The position numbers were made by a program, and so were the translations under genes. DNA of 64,000 nucleotides, from contig JABCZJ010000009.1 of the NCBI GenBank assembly GCA_013289715.1, positions 124,001 to 188,000 of the forward strand, in the 5' to 3' direction. Below are positions 8,359 to 16,544 of the stretch, one piece after another. The notes under the pieces are model-generated. The model was not told where the DNA came from. It saw only the letters and a list, made by a program, of their open reading frames with translations, and searched no databases. The DNA comes from Acidobacteriota bacterium (lineage in GTDB: Bacteria > Acidobacteriota > Terriglobia > Acidiferrales > UBA7541). The number at the start of each line of letters is the position of its first letter. Within the stretch, counting starts at the first letter, position 1.

Positions 8359-9533
8359 GGCAGCGTCTGGACCTCAACCGAAAGCACAGCTGGAAGATCA
8401 CGCACAATGGGCGACCACGTGTCTCCGGCATCGGCGGATGCGTAAACCTGTCCTCCGGTAGTGCCGAAATAGACGCCGCATTTGTCGAGTGAGTCCACCG
8501 CCATGGCATCGCGGAGCACGTTGACGTAGCAGTTGGCTTGCGGCAGACCTTTGGTGAGCGCCTCCCACTCGTTTCCGCCACTGCGGCTGCGGTAGACGCG
8601 CAGCTTGCCGTCCGGCACGAAGTGCTCTCCGTCGCTCTTGATGGGCACGACGTAAATTGTTTCCGGCTCGTGCGCGTGAACATCGATTACGAAGCCGAAA
8701 TCGCTGGGAAGATTTCCGCTGACTTCCTGCCAGGAGTCCCCCGCATTTTCACTGCGCATGACGTCCCAATGTTTCTGCATGAACAAGACGCCTGGACGTG
8801 CCGGGTGCATGGCGACATGATGAACGCAGTGGCCGATCTCGGCATTCGGATCAGGAATGTAGGGCGAGTGTAGGCCACGATTGATCGGTCGCCACGTCGT
8901 GCCGCCATCGTCCGTGCGGAACGCGCCCGCGGCCGAAATCGCGATGAACATCCGCTTCGGATCCTTGGGATCCAGAATAATCGTATGCAAACACAAGCCG
9001 CCTGCGCCGGGTTGCCACTGTGGCCCCGTGCCGTGGCCGCGGAGTCCTGCAACCTCCCGCCAGGTGTGAGCGCCATCCGTGGAGCGGAACAACGCGGCGT
9101 CTTCCACTCCGGCGTAGACATCGTCCGGATCGATGAGCGACGGTTCGAGGTGCCAGACGCGCTTGAACTCCCAGGGATGCTGTGTGCCGTCATACCACTG
9201 GTGGGTAGTGAGCGGCTTGCCAGCGGGGGGAGAAGTGTCGTAGACGAATTTGTTGCTCTTCCCTGTAGGTGGGGCATCCGGCTTCGGCGTCGTCTCCCCG
9301 CCGGGAGTTTCCCAAGTCTTGCCGCCATCGCTTGAGCGCTGGATTACTTGCCCAAACCAGCCGCTCGACTGCGACGCATACAGGCGATTTGGGTCAATGG
9401 GCGAACCCTTGAGATGATAAATCTCCCAGCCGGCAAAATGTGGACCGCTGACATCCCAGCGTTCGCGCTTGCCGTCCGACGTCAGGATGAACGCGCCCTT
9501 TCGTGTTCCCACTAGCACCCTCACGTTGCTCAT
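8355..9533 (-). CDS. BNR/Asp-box repeat beta-propeller protein (sialidase-like fold)
   Basis: 392 residues from ATG 9533, which has GAGGGAC just upstream; the open frame extends to 9671 but that part is not conserved-looking. At least five Asp-box repeats (SxDxGxTW type) are visible: [32 protein letters not shown] and SADAGDTW, which mark a six-bladed propeller. No signal peptide is seen, unlike true sialidases, and the sialidase Arg triad was not evident. The protein starts [14 protein letters not shown], typical of cytosolic exo-alpha-sialidase-like proteins annotated only by fold. It is coupled to the MoaD/ThiS gene. Enzyme function unknown. Confidence 0.82.
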   Translation of the reverse strand: MSNVRVLVGTRKGAFILTSDGKRERWDVSGPHFAGWEIYHLKGSPIDPNRLYASQSSGWFGQVIQRSSDGGKTWETPGGETTPKPDAPPTGKSNKFVYDTSPPAGKPLTTHQWYDGTQHPWEFKRVWHLEPSLIDPDDVYAGVEDAALFRSTDGAHTWREVAGLRGHGTGPQWQPGAGGLCLHTIILDPKDPKRMFIAISAAGAFRTDDGGTTWRPINRGLHSPYIPDPNAEIGHCVHHVAMHPARPGVLFMQKHWDVMRSENAGDSWQEVSGNLPSDFGFVIDVHAHEPETIYVVPIKSDGEHFVPDGKLRVYRSRSGGNEWEALTKGLPQANCYVNVLRDAMAVDSLDKCGVYFGTTGGQVYASADAGDTWSPIVRDLPAVLSVEVQTLP

Positions 9534-9660
9534 ATGTCCCTCTCGCTTGGGTTTCCTGCGTGCAGCGGCGTTATTTTCCCACACTCGCCTCGCGCGGCGG
9601 AATCCAAAATGCTCAACAAACGCCGTAGCCAGACACCGACCCCACGACCCACAATCCTCC

Positions 9661-9688
9661 TTGATATTCATGCCGCGTTGTATATGAT
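9661..9688 (+). promoter_or_regulatory. Probable promoter of the cytochrome oxidase operon
   Basis: TTGATA at 9661-9666, a 16-base spacer and TATGAT at 9683-9688. Both boxes are one mismatch from consensus. It lies 78 bp upstream of the coxB start codon. Confidence 0.6.
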
Positions 9689-9766
9689 GTGCTGTTTTGA
9701 AATTGCAATCGGCCCTGCGGTCCTATCGAACGCTTTTTTGCCAACGTTGTAAGGAGAGCAAGAGCG

Positions 9767-10600
9767 ATGCGGATCAGCAAGCGCAATAGCGGTTCTGCGG
9801 CGACAGCTGCCCTGCTGTCGCTGATCATTGTGGTCCTCGTCGTAGCCACCGTTTACGTTTTCGCATCGAATTTGCCCTGGGCCGTCCGGCCGGCTCCCAT
9901 CACTTCCGTTGGCGCGGAGATCGATCATCAATATGGTCTGACCCTCGCCGTGGCCGGCACGGTTTTCATCCTCTCGCAACTGGGCCTGGCCTTCGCCGTC
10001 TTCAAGTTTCGCGACCACGGCCAGAAAGCGCACTTCACGCGCGGCAGCAACACTTTGGAAGCTATTTGGACTACCGCAACGATCGTCCTGTTTCTTGGCC
10101 TTGGATTGATGGGCCACAAAGCTTGGGCGGAAGTTCGCTTCACGCCGGCGGCGCCCGACGCAATTCAAGTGGAAGTGACCGGCAACCAGTTCGTTTTCAA
10201 TTTCCGCTATCCCGGTCCCGATGGAAAATTTGGCAAGCTCGATCCCAAGCAGATCAGCGCATCCACCGGAAATCCGCTGGGCATTGATGCCAATGATCCC
10301 GCGGGCAAAGACGATATCGTAGTTCCCACGCTCACGGTTCCGGTAAATCACGAAGTCAACCTGCTGATCCGCTCGCAAGACGTGATCCACAATTTTTACG
10401 TGCGCGAGCTGCGCATTCAGCAGGATGCCATGCCGGGCATGGTGATTCCGCTCCACTTCACCGCGAATACGATTGGGCAGTACGAAGTCGTCTGCACGCA
10501 GCTCTGCGGCCTGGGCCACTCGCGCATGCACAGTTACCTGAACGTAGTTTCCGACGCGGACTACGACGCGTTCCTCAAGCAGCAGGCGGCCGGCCAGTGA
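9767..10600 (+). CDS. coxB: Cytochrome c oxidase subunit II
   Basis: 277 residues. Subunit II accepts electrons from cytochrome c at its CuA centre and passes them to heme a. Two membrane helices lie at about residues 12-34 and 58-80, with a further hydrophobic stretch near 103-117. The periplasmic CuA domain has the full ligand set: His208 (DVIHNF), Cys243, Cys247, His251 and Met254 in CTQLCGLGHSRM. No heme-binding CXXCH domain is fused. An AAGGAG ribosome site precedes the ATG. It is first in a coxB-coxA-coxC-coxC-coxD operon. Confidence 0.95.
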   Translation: MRISKRNSGSAATAALLSLIIVVLVVATVYVFASNLPWAVRPAPITSVGAEIDHQYGLTLAVAGTVFILSQLGLAFAVFKFRDHGQKAHFTRGSNTLEAIWTTATIVLFLGLGLMGHKAWAEVRFTPAAPDAIQVEVTGNQFVFNFRYPGPDGKFGKLDPKQISASTGNPLGIDANDPAGKDDIVVPTLTVPVNHEVNLLIRSQDVIHNFYVRELRIQQDAMPGMVIPLHFTANTIGQYEVVCTQLCGLGHSRMHSYLNVVSDADYDAFLKQQAAGQ

Positions 10601-10679
10601 TCCTATCCATCATGCCCCACCCCACGATTCGTTCGACAAACCACGCAGTGAACCGGACCCAATTCCCAGGAGGCCACGC

Positions 10680-12449
10680 ATGAGTTCGCACGCGCACACA
10701 GGCGGATCGACTGTGCACGCTCCGATGGCAGAGCCCAGCGGTTTCATCCGGAAATATATTTTCAGCGTGGACCACAAAGTGATCGGCATCCAGTATTTCT
10801 TGCTGGCGCTTACGGCTGTGGTCATCGGGATCGTGCTCTCGCTGCTGATGCGCTTTCACCTGGTGTGGCCCAACGCGACTTTGCCGTTCGTCAGCGGTGG
10901 ACAGATGTCGCAAGAGCAATACCTGGCGCTGGTCACCATGCACGGCACCATCATGGTGTTCTTTGTGTTGACCACCGCGCCGCAGGGCGGCTTCGGCAAT
11001 TATTTTCTGCCCATTCAAATCGGCGCGCCGGATATGGCTTTCCCGCGCTTGAACATGCTCTCTTTCTGGGTCACGTTTCTGGCCTTCGTTTGCATCATCG
11101 CCGCGTTCGTCGTTCCCGGTGGCGCGCCCATCAGCGGCTGGACCGGCTACACACCTCTCAGCGGTCTCGGCGAAATTAGCGGCCCCGGCGAAGGATGGGG
11201 CCAGACGTTGTGGATCGTAAGCATCTCGCTCTTCTGCCTCGCGTCGCTGCTGGGCGCGCTAAATTTCATCGCCACCACGATTGATCTGCGTGCTCCGGGC
11301 ATGAGCCTGATGCGCATGCCTCTCACCGTGTGGGGCTGGTTCGTCACCGCGATTCTGGGGTTGCTGGCTTTCGGCGTGTTGCTCGCCGGCGGAATTTTGC
11401 TTCTGCTGGATCGTTCCGCGGGCACGAGTTTTTTCATTCCCGCAGGCCTAGTGGTCAACGATCAACTGCAGCCGCACAGCGGCGGTTCACCCTTACTCTG
11501 GCAACATCTTTTCTGGTTTTTCGGGCACCCCGAGGTTTATATCGCGATTCTGCCCGGCATGGGGGTCGCCTCTCACGTGCTCTCCACTTTTGCGCGCAAG
11601 CCCGTTTACGGTTATCGCGCGATGGCCTACGCGATCTGCGCCATCGGCTTTCTGGGATTCATGGTCTGGGGCCATCACATGTTTGTCAGCGGCATGAGCC
11701 CCTATTCCGGCTTCGCGTTTTCCGTGCTGACCATGTCCATCGGCGTACCATCGGCCATTAAAACGTTCAACTGGCTCGGCACTCTGTGGGGCGGCAAGAT
11801 TCAATTCAAGACGCCGATGCTCTTCGCGCTCGGTTTCGTTTCGCTGTTTGTTTCCGGCGGTCTGTCTGGTTTGTTTCTCGCACAGCCCGCGGTGGATAAC
11901 ATGCTGCACGCTACCTACTACGTGGTGGCGCATTTCCACCTGGTGATGGGCGTGGCCGCGATCTTCGGAATTTTCGCTGCCACTTATTTCTGGTTCCCGA
12001 AGATGTTCGGCCGCATGATGAACGAACCGCTGGGCAAGATTCATTTCTGGTTTACGTTCGTCGGCGCCTACTGCATCTTCATGCCCATGCACTTCATCGG
12101 CATCGCCGGCGGCATCCGCCGCTATGCGGACGCCTCGGCCGTCGGCTTCCTCGCTCACTTGCAGCCGGTGCACCAGTTCATGACCATCGCCGCGTTTATC
12201 ACCGGCGCCGCGCAGCTGTTCTTCCTGTTCAACTTTTTCTACAGCCTGAAGTTCGGTCCCAAGGCTTCCAAGAATCCCTGGAACGCCACGACCCTGGAAT
12301 GGGACACGGATTCGCCGCCCCCCATGGACAATTTCGGCGGCCACTATCCCAGCGTCTATCGCGGGCCGTATGAATTCAGCGTTCCCGGCGCTGGGGACGA
12401 CTTCATCCCGCAATGGCTGGAGCCGTCGCAGGTGGCTCGCGCAAAATAA
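10680..12449 (+). CDS. coxA: Cytochrome c oxidase subunit I (heme-copper oxidase, A-type)
   Basis: 589 residues with about twelve membrane helices. It reduces O2 to water and pumps protons. Heme and copper ligands are visible: MHGTIMVFF (low-spin heme His), HLFWFFGHPEVYI (CuB His cross-linked to Tyr), WGHHMFVSG (two CuB His) and VVAHFHLVMG (heme His pair). The K-channel region carries IKTFNWLGTLWGG. An AGGAGG ribosome site sits 7 bases before ATG. It lies 79 bp after coxB. Confidence 0.97.
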   Translation: MSSHAHTGGSTVHAPMAEPSGFIRKYIFSVDHKVIGIQYFLLALTAVVIGIVLSLLMRFHLVWPNATLPFVSGGQMSQEQYLALVTMHGTIMVFFVLTTAPQGGFGNYFLPIQIGAPDMAFPRLNMLSFWVTFLAFVCIIAAFVVPGGAPISGWTGYTPLSGLGEISGPGEGWGQTLWIVSISLFCLASLLGALNFIATTIDLRAPGMSLMRMPLTVWGWFVTAILGLLAFGVLLAGGILLLLDRSAGTSFFIPAGLVVNDQLQPHSGGSPLLWQHLFWFFGHPEVYIAILPGMGVASHVLSTFARKPVYGYRAMAYAICAIGFLGFMVWGHHMFVSGMSPYSGFAFSVLTMSIGVPSAIKTFNWLGTLWGGKIQFKTPMLFALGFVSLFVSGGLSGLFLAQPAVDNMLHATYYVVAHFHLVMGVAAIFGIFAATYFWFPKMFGRMMNEPLGKIHFWFTFVGAYCIFMPMHFIGIAGGIRRYADASAVGFLAHLQPVHQFMTIAAFITGAAQLFFLFNFFYSLKFGPKASKNPWNATTLEWDTDSPPPMDNFGGHYPSVYRGPYEFSVPGAGDDFIPQWLEPSQVARAK

Positions 12450-12515
12450 CCTGCAAATGTTCCCGGGCGAAACGCCAGGTTCCGCCGGGGCGTGAATGCA
12501 GTTCGGAGTAATTAA

Positions 12516-13187
12516 GTGCCAAGCACAATCGTCACCGAAGAAATCGAGCTGATTCACGCGGACAAAGGCCCGGGCGGCGGAAATTTCGCCGGCGATGGCG
12601 GAAATGGCGGCGATGACGGCGACACCGGCAATTCCTCCGGCGGAACCAGGGTTCCGCAGCGAGCCTACATCACCGGCATGATCATCGCACTGGCCGGCAT
12701 TTTGATGTTTTTCATGGCATTCGTCAGCGCGTACATCGTGCGCAAGGACATGCCCAACAGCGCTTGGATTCCGCTGCAAGTTCCGCGCATCCTGTGGCTC
12801 AACACTTTCGTGCTAATCGCCAGCAGCTTCACGCTCGTTCGCGCGCACGGTCGCTTCACTGCGAAAGACGAGGAAGGGTTCCGCCACTGGTGGGCCACCA
12901 GCACGATTCTCGGCGTCCTTTTCGTCGTAGGCCAGATCATCGCTTGGCACCAGCTCGCCGCACAGGGGATTTTCCTGGCCACAAATCCCAGCAGCAGCTT
13001 CTTTTACGTTTTCACCGGCGCGCACGGCGTTCACCTGCTGGGCGGAATTCTGGCGCTGCTCTACGTACAATTCCGGGCCACGCGAAAAGTGGCGCGCGGC
13101 ACGGCGATCGAAGTGGTTTCCCTGTACTGGCATTTCATGGATGGGCTGTGGTTCTTCTTGTTTCTACTCCTCTACCTGGGAAGGTGA
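12516..13187 (+). CDS. Cytochrome c oxidase subunit III (first copy)
   Basis: 223 residues with five membrane helices after about residue 50. The helices carry subunit III marks: the AYITGMIIALAGILMFF helix, HGVHLLGGILAL near residue 170 and SLYWHFMDGLWFFLF at the end. The first 48 residues are an unusual hydrophilic Gly/Asp-rich linker (GDGGNGGDDGDTG). It starts with GTG, preceded by CGGAG. The next gene is a second subunit III, 3 bp after its stop. Confidence 0.9.
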   Translation: MPSTIVTEEIELIHADKGPGGGNFAGDGGNGGDDGDTGNSSGGTRVPQRAYITGMIIALAGILMFFMAFVSAYIVRKDMPNSAWIPLQVPRILWLNTFVLIASSFTLVRAHGRFTAKDEEGFRHWWATSTILGVLFVVGQIIAWHQLAAQGIFLATNPSSSFFYVFTGAHGVHLLGGILALLYVQFRATRKVARGTAIEVVSLYWHFMDGLWFFLFLLLYLGR

Positions 13188-13190
13188 AGC

Positions 13191-13829
13191 GTGAGTGACA
13201 CGGAATTCGAAGGCATAGTCGCATCGCCGTGGTCCGGCGGCGCATCTCCCTTCGCGATCAATTCGAAAAAATTGGGCATGTGGCTGTTCATCATTTCGGA
13301 TTCCCTCACGTTTTCGGCCCTGCTCATCAGTTACGCGTACGTTCGCCTCGAGACGCCGAACTGGCCGCGGCCTTTCGAAATCTGGCCGGCCATTGCCAAG
13401 TCGTCTTTGATGACGTTCGTGCTGCTTTCCAGCAGCTTGACCATGGTTCTTGGAGTAAATGCCGCGTTCAACGGCGACCGCAAGAAAACCGTGCGTTATT
13501 TGATCGCGACCATTCTTTGCGGCATTGCTTTCGTTGCGATTCACGCGACTGAGTGGGTCACGCTCCTCGGTGAAGGCGTGACTCCGTGGTCGAACCCCTT
13601 CAATCCGGCAGCGCCGCTTTTCGGCGGCACGTTCTTTGGCCTCACGGGCCTGCACATGCTGCACGTGACGATTGGCGTAGCTTATTTGGCGATCATCGCG
13701 TGGGGCTTCGGGAAAGGGAAGTACACTGCCGAGCACGTGGAAGTCAGCGGCCTGTACTGGCACTTTGTGGACCTGGTCTGGATGTTCATTTTTCCGATGG
13801 TGTATTTGTTGAGCGTGAACCCGAAGTGA
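13191..13829 (+). CDS. coxC: Cytochrome c oxidase subunit III (second copy)
   Basis: 212 residues with five to six membrane helices. Typical subunit III sequences are KKLGMWLFIISDSLTFSALL, TFFGLTGLHMLHVTIGV and VSGLYWHFVDLVWMFIFPMVYL. It starts with GTG 3 bp after the stop of the first subunit III, overlapping its likely ribosome site region. Tandem, diverged subunit III genes occur in several bacterial caa3/aa3 operons. Which copy sits in the main complex cannot be told. Confidence 0.92.
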   Translation: MSDTEFEGIVASPWSGGASPFAINSKKLGMWLFIISDSLTFSALLISYAYVRLETPNWPRPFEIWPAIAKSSLMTFVLLSSSLTMVLGVNAAFNGDRKKTVRYLIATILCGIAFVAIHATEWVTLLGEGVTPWSNPFNPAAPLFGGTFFGLTGLHMLHVTIGVAYLAIIAWGFGKGKYTAEHVEVSGLYWHFVDLVWMFIFPMVYLLSVNPK

Positions 13830-13856
13830 CGACGATATCAAGGAGCAAGTGAACCG

Positions 13857-14189
13857 ATGAGCGCACACGGACACACCGCCGAGCTCACGCACGAGCACGC
13901 CGTAGGGACCACCAAATTGTTCGCCACGGTTTGGGTGTGGCTGCTGCTGCTCACGATCGTGGAAGTTTTCCTGGCCTACTTGCGCCTGGAAGTGCATTTG
14001 ATGATTACGATTTTGGTCGGCCTTTCGCTCATCAAAGCGGCGCTGATCATTTCGTATTTCATGCACATGCGCTTTGAGCGTCTGGGGCTGTTCTTGTTGC
14101 TGATTCCGGCCATGGTGTTCTGCATTTGCATGATGCTGATCATGTTCTTTCCGGATAGCATCCGCCTGATGCACCTGCGGCCGCATTGA
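13857..14189 (+). CDS. coxD: Cytochrome c oxidase subunit IV-like protein
   Basis: 110 residues with three membrane helices (about 24-42, 49-69 and 76-97). The IKAALIISYFMHMRFE stretch is the signature of bacterial prokaryotic COX subunit IV (COX4_pro), a small assembly or stability subunit. The N-terminus is His-rich (HGHTAELTHEHA), a feature that may bind metal. It follows the second subunit III by 27 bp. Confidence 0.9.
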   Translation: MSAHGHTAELTHEHAVGTTKLFATVWVWLLLLTIVEVFLAYLRLEVHLMITILVGLSLIKAALIISYFMHMRFERLGLFLLLIPAMVFCICMMLIMFFPDSIRLMHLRPH

Positions 14190-14226
14190 CGCGACCGTTG
14201 GGGCACGATACCGAGACGCGCCGCCG

Positions 14227-14517
14227 ATGAGTGATTGTTTTGTGGTGCCGGATTCTGAAACGCAGGACAATGAATTGAAGAAGGACATCTCAATTCGCGC
14301 GGTGTTGCTGCTAGGTTGCGGCGCGGCTTTAATTGCGCTGCCCATCCCGCACGTTCACGCGCAAAGTTGCGCGATGTGCTACCAAGGCGCGGCCGCTTCC
14401 GGCCCGCAGGGCGGAGCGGCGCTGCGCCACGGCATTTTGCTCTTGTTCGTGCCCGCGATTAGCTTGTTCGTAGGAATCTTCGCCCTGATTTACCGCCGCC
14501 GCAACGTCGCGCGCTAG
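14227..14517 (+). CDS. Small membrane protein of unknown function, last gene of the cox operon
   Basis: 96 residues. Helix one (about 25-42, VLLLGCGAALIALPI) looks like a signal anchor. It is followed by the motif SCAMCYQGAAASGPQGGAALRHG and a second helix (LLLFVPAISLFVGIFALIY) ending in RRRN. The two Cys of CAMC are placed three apart on the periplasmic side. I recall similar small proteins beside oxidase genes in Acidobacteria. The position suggests a role in copper delivery or complex assembly, but this is inference. It could be unrelated. Confidence 0.7.
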   Translation: MSDCFVVPDSETQDNELKKDISIRAVLLLGCGAALIALPIPHVHAQSCAMCYQGAAASGPQGGAALRHGILLLFVPAISLFVGIFALIYRRRNVAR

Positions 14518-14603
14518 TTCAACGCAATCCAGACGAGCCGCCGCAGCGGCAGATGCCAAATCCACTTGGCACCCGCGCTGCGGTTGACGCGCTAAATTCC
14601 GAT

Positions 14604-15182
14604 CTACTTGCTTTTAGGTTTGTGCAAATCGGTGCAGATCGCCACAGCGCTATTCGGGTCCACCGCGCCGTCCCCCTGCTCCACATGTTGAATTTTTCCT
14701 TCCTTGTCCACAACGATGGTCGTTCGTTGCGCCCACTGGTATTTGTCCCCTTGCACGTCGTAAGGCTTCAAGATTCCATACGCGGTGAGGACTTTACGGT
14801 TCATGTCGCTGAGGAGAGGAAACGTCACTGCGATCTGTTTTGCAAATGCGGCGTTTGCTGCGGGGCTGTCTATGCTGATTCCCAGTACCACGGTGTCGCT
14901 TGCTTCCAGCTTGGCCATATCAGCCTGATAGGCCTGCAATTCCTTGGTTCAACCACCGGTAAACGCGAGAACGTAAAAAGCCAGGATGACGTTTTTCTTG
15001 CCACGGAAATCACTCAACTTCACCGGCTTCCAATCATTTGCCAGCAGAGTGAAATCAGGCGCCACGTCTCCGACCTTCAAGTTCGTCTTGGCAATGGCAT
15101 CTTCCTGCGCCGCGGCGGAAAATTGTCCCGCAAGCATCAGCAGCAGGAGAAGCCCGACGACGGCAGCGACGATTCTTTTCAT
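14604..15182 (-). CDS. Secreted selenocysteine-containing peroxiredoxin (in-frame TGA read as Sec)
   Basis: One 192-residue AhpC/TSA peroxiredoxin spans a TGA at 14951-14949. Residues 1-25 are a clear signal peptide, and the thioredoxin fold begins [22 protein letters not shown]. The sequence FTGG then meets TGA at codon 78 and continues TKELQAYQ in the same frame. In relatives the same spot is TxxC, with the peroxidatic Cys. Downstream the frame is intact, with [14 protein letters not shown] and the active-site Arg153 in QRTTIVVD. A hairpin meeting bacterial SECIS rules starts 14 bases after the TGA. The only Cys is Cys183, a possible resolving partner. AAGGAGAT precedes the ATG. It should reduce peroxides in the periplasm. 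A nonsense mutation is the alternative, less likely because no other decay is visible. Confidence 0.85.
14913..14934 (-). promoter_or_regulatory. SECIS-like hairpin for Sec insertion
   Basis: On the mRNA strand the hairpin is GGCC-UAUCA, loop GGC, UGAUA, a bulged U, then GGCC. The apical loop begins 23 nt after the UGA and opens with GG. Published bacterial SECIS rules ask for a loop 16-37 nt after UGA with a G in its first two bases. A bulged U near the loop also occurs in the E. coli fdhF element, though on the other strand of the stem. Two further G-C pairs can form below an internal loop. Confidence 0.7.
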
Positions 15183-15221
15183 CGGTTATCTCCTTGTGAG
15201 ATTTGCAGACTTCGCACAACG

Positions 15222-15252
15222 ATTATAGCTGCCTTCCGCTTTTTGCTTGTAA
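15222..15252 (-). promoter_or_regulatory. Probable promoter of the selenoprotein peroxiredoxin
   Basis: On the minus strand a perfect TATAAT box lies at 15227-15222, with a weaker TTACAA at 15252-15247 and a long 19-base spacer. It is 40 bp upstream of the ATG. Confidence 0.45.
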
Positions 15253-15352
15253 CGGCGGTGTAATTTCTGCACCAGAAACGCACCGCGGATTTCGCTGTTC
15301 CTTCTCCGCACTTTACCTATAATTCGTCAGTCGTGCCGGGAGCCACAACGAA

Positions 15353-16513
15353 GTGTTTGCCGATCGCACCAATTGGAACTTGAAGGCCAATCCTCTGAGC
15401 GAAGCCCTCGCCACGCATCGCGCGTCGGGGAAGCCGTTGCTCGATCTCACCGCGTCGAACCCCACCGAATGCGGATTTGATTACGAAAGTCGTGGCATCC
15501 TGCAGGCTCTTGCGAATCCAGCCATTCTCGCGTACGACCCGGACCCGCGCGGACTGCTCGGCGCGCGGCAAGCGGTCGCCGGATACTACGTTGCACGTGA
15601 CGCGGAAGTGCCGGTGGACAGTATTATCCTCACCACGAGCACCAGTGAAGCGTATGCCTTCGTCTTCCGTGCACTCTGCAACCCCGGCGACGAAATTCTG
15701 ATTCCCGAACCTAGCTACCCTCTGTTCGCATTCCTTGCCGATATTCAGGACGTAAAGCTGGTGCGCTATCCGCTCGACTACGACTACGGCTGGCAGATTA
15801 ATTTCCACGCGTTGCAGCAAGGCATTACGCCGCGGACGCGCGGAGTTATCGTCGTCCACCCAAATAATCCGACCGGGCACTTCAGCACGCCTGGCGAGCT
15901 GGAAAAGCTGAACGCAATCTGTTCCGCGCGGAATTTGGCGGTCATCGCCGACGAAGTGTTTCTGGATTTCGCGCTCGAGGCAGGCCGGGCGCCATTCACT
16001 TTCGCGCAAAATGCTGCGGCCCTGACGTTCACCATGAGCGGCCTTTCCAAAATTTCCGGCCTGCCGCAGATGAAGGCCGCATGGCTCATCACCAGCGGGC
16101 CCGAGCAACGGAAGTCACAAGCTCTCGCGCGCCTGGAAATCATTGCGGACACGTATCTTTCGATGAACGCGCCTGTGCAGTGGGCGTTCCCCGCGCTGCT
16201 CGAGCAGCGCCATTCATTTCAACCCCAGTTGTTGGCGCGCGTCCGAAAGAATCTGGCGGAACTGGATCGCGAGCTCGCAACGCAGAAATACTGCGCTCGG
16301 CTCGCAGTGGAGGCCGGCTGGTACGCGGTGCTGCGCGTCCCCGCGACGCGTTCAGACGAAGAACTGGCCATCGAGCTACTGACCCGAAAGAACGTCTACG
16401 TTCATCCGGGCCATTTCTACGATTTCCCATCCGATGGGTTCTTGGTTCTGAGTCTGATTACTGGCGAAGAGGAGTTTGCGAAGGGTTTGGAACTCTTGGT
16501 CGAGATGTTCTAG
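15353..16513 (+). CDS. Class I/II PLP-dependent aminotransferase
   Basis: 386 residues of fold-type I aminotransferase. Visible motifs are DLTASNPTECG near the start, SEAYAFVFRAL in the small-molecule cleft, HPNNPTG, DEVFLDF (the Asp pairing with the PLP nitrogen) and SGLSKISGLPQMKAAW with the PLP lysine. It ends with the family Arg region near LVLSLITGEEE. The start is GTG 15353, with GGGAG upstream; the family N-terminus begins a few residues later. Substrate cannot be told from sequence; similar proteins are annotated as alanine- or aspartate-type aminotransferases. Confidence 0.87.
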   Translation: MFADRTNWNLKANPLSEALATHRASGKPLLDLTASNPTECGFDYESRGILQALANPAILAYDPDPRGLLGARQAVAGYYVARDAEVPVDSIILTTSTSEAYAFVFRALCNPGDEILIPEPSYPLFAFLADIQDVKLVRYPLDYDYGWQINFHALQQGITPRTRGVIVVHPNNPTGHFSTPGELEKLNAICSARNLAVIADEVFLDFALEAGRAPFTFAQNAAALTFTMSGLSKISGLPQMKAAWLITSGPEQRKSQALARLEIIADTYLSMNAPVQWAFPALLEQRHSFQPQLLARVRKNLAELDRELATQKYCARLAVEAGWYAVLRVPATRSDEELAIELLTRKNVYVHPGHFYDFPSDGFLVLSLITGEEEFAKGLELLVEMF

Positions 16514-16544
16514 TGGCCCGGAAAACCTATGAGCCGGGCGAGAA

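Noticed and set aside
7828..8445. 205-residue plus-strand frame over the tRNA and MoaD gene
   Set aside because: It runs through tRNA-Leu and a terminator and is antisense to the MoaD/BNR pair.
11493..12779. Long minus-strand frame of 428 residues opposite coxA
   Set aside because: A shadow of the GC-rich codons of coxA and coxC; the sequence is His/Glu-rich without any domain.
14604..15182. Reading the peroxiredoxin as two separate genes or a simple pseudogene
   Set aside because: The frame, family motifs and ribosome site are intact on both sides of a TGA that falls exactly on the active-site Cys codon, with a SECIS-like hairpin after it. A random nonsense mutation is unlikely to meet all of these.
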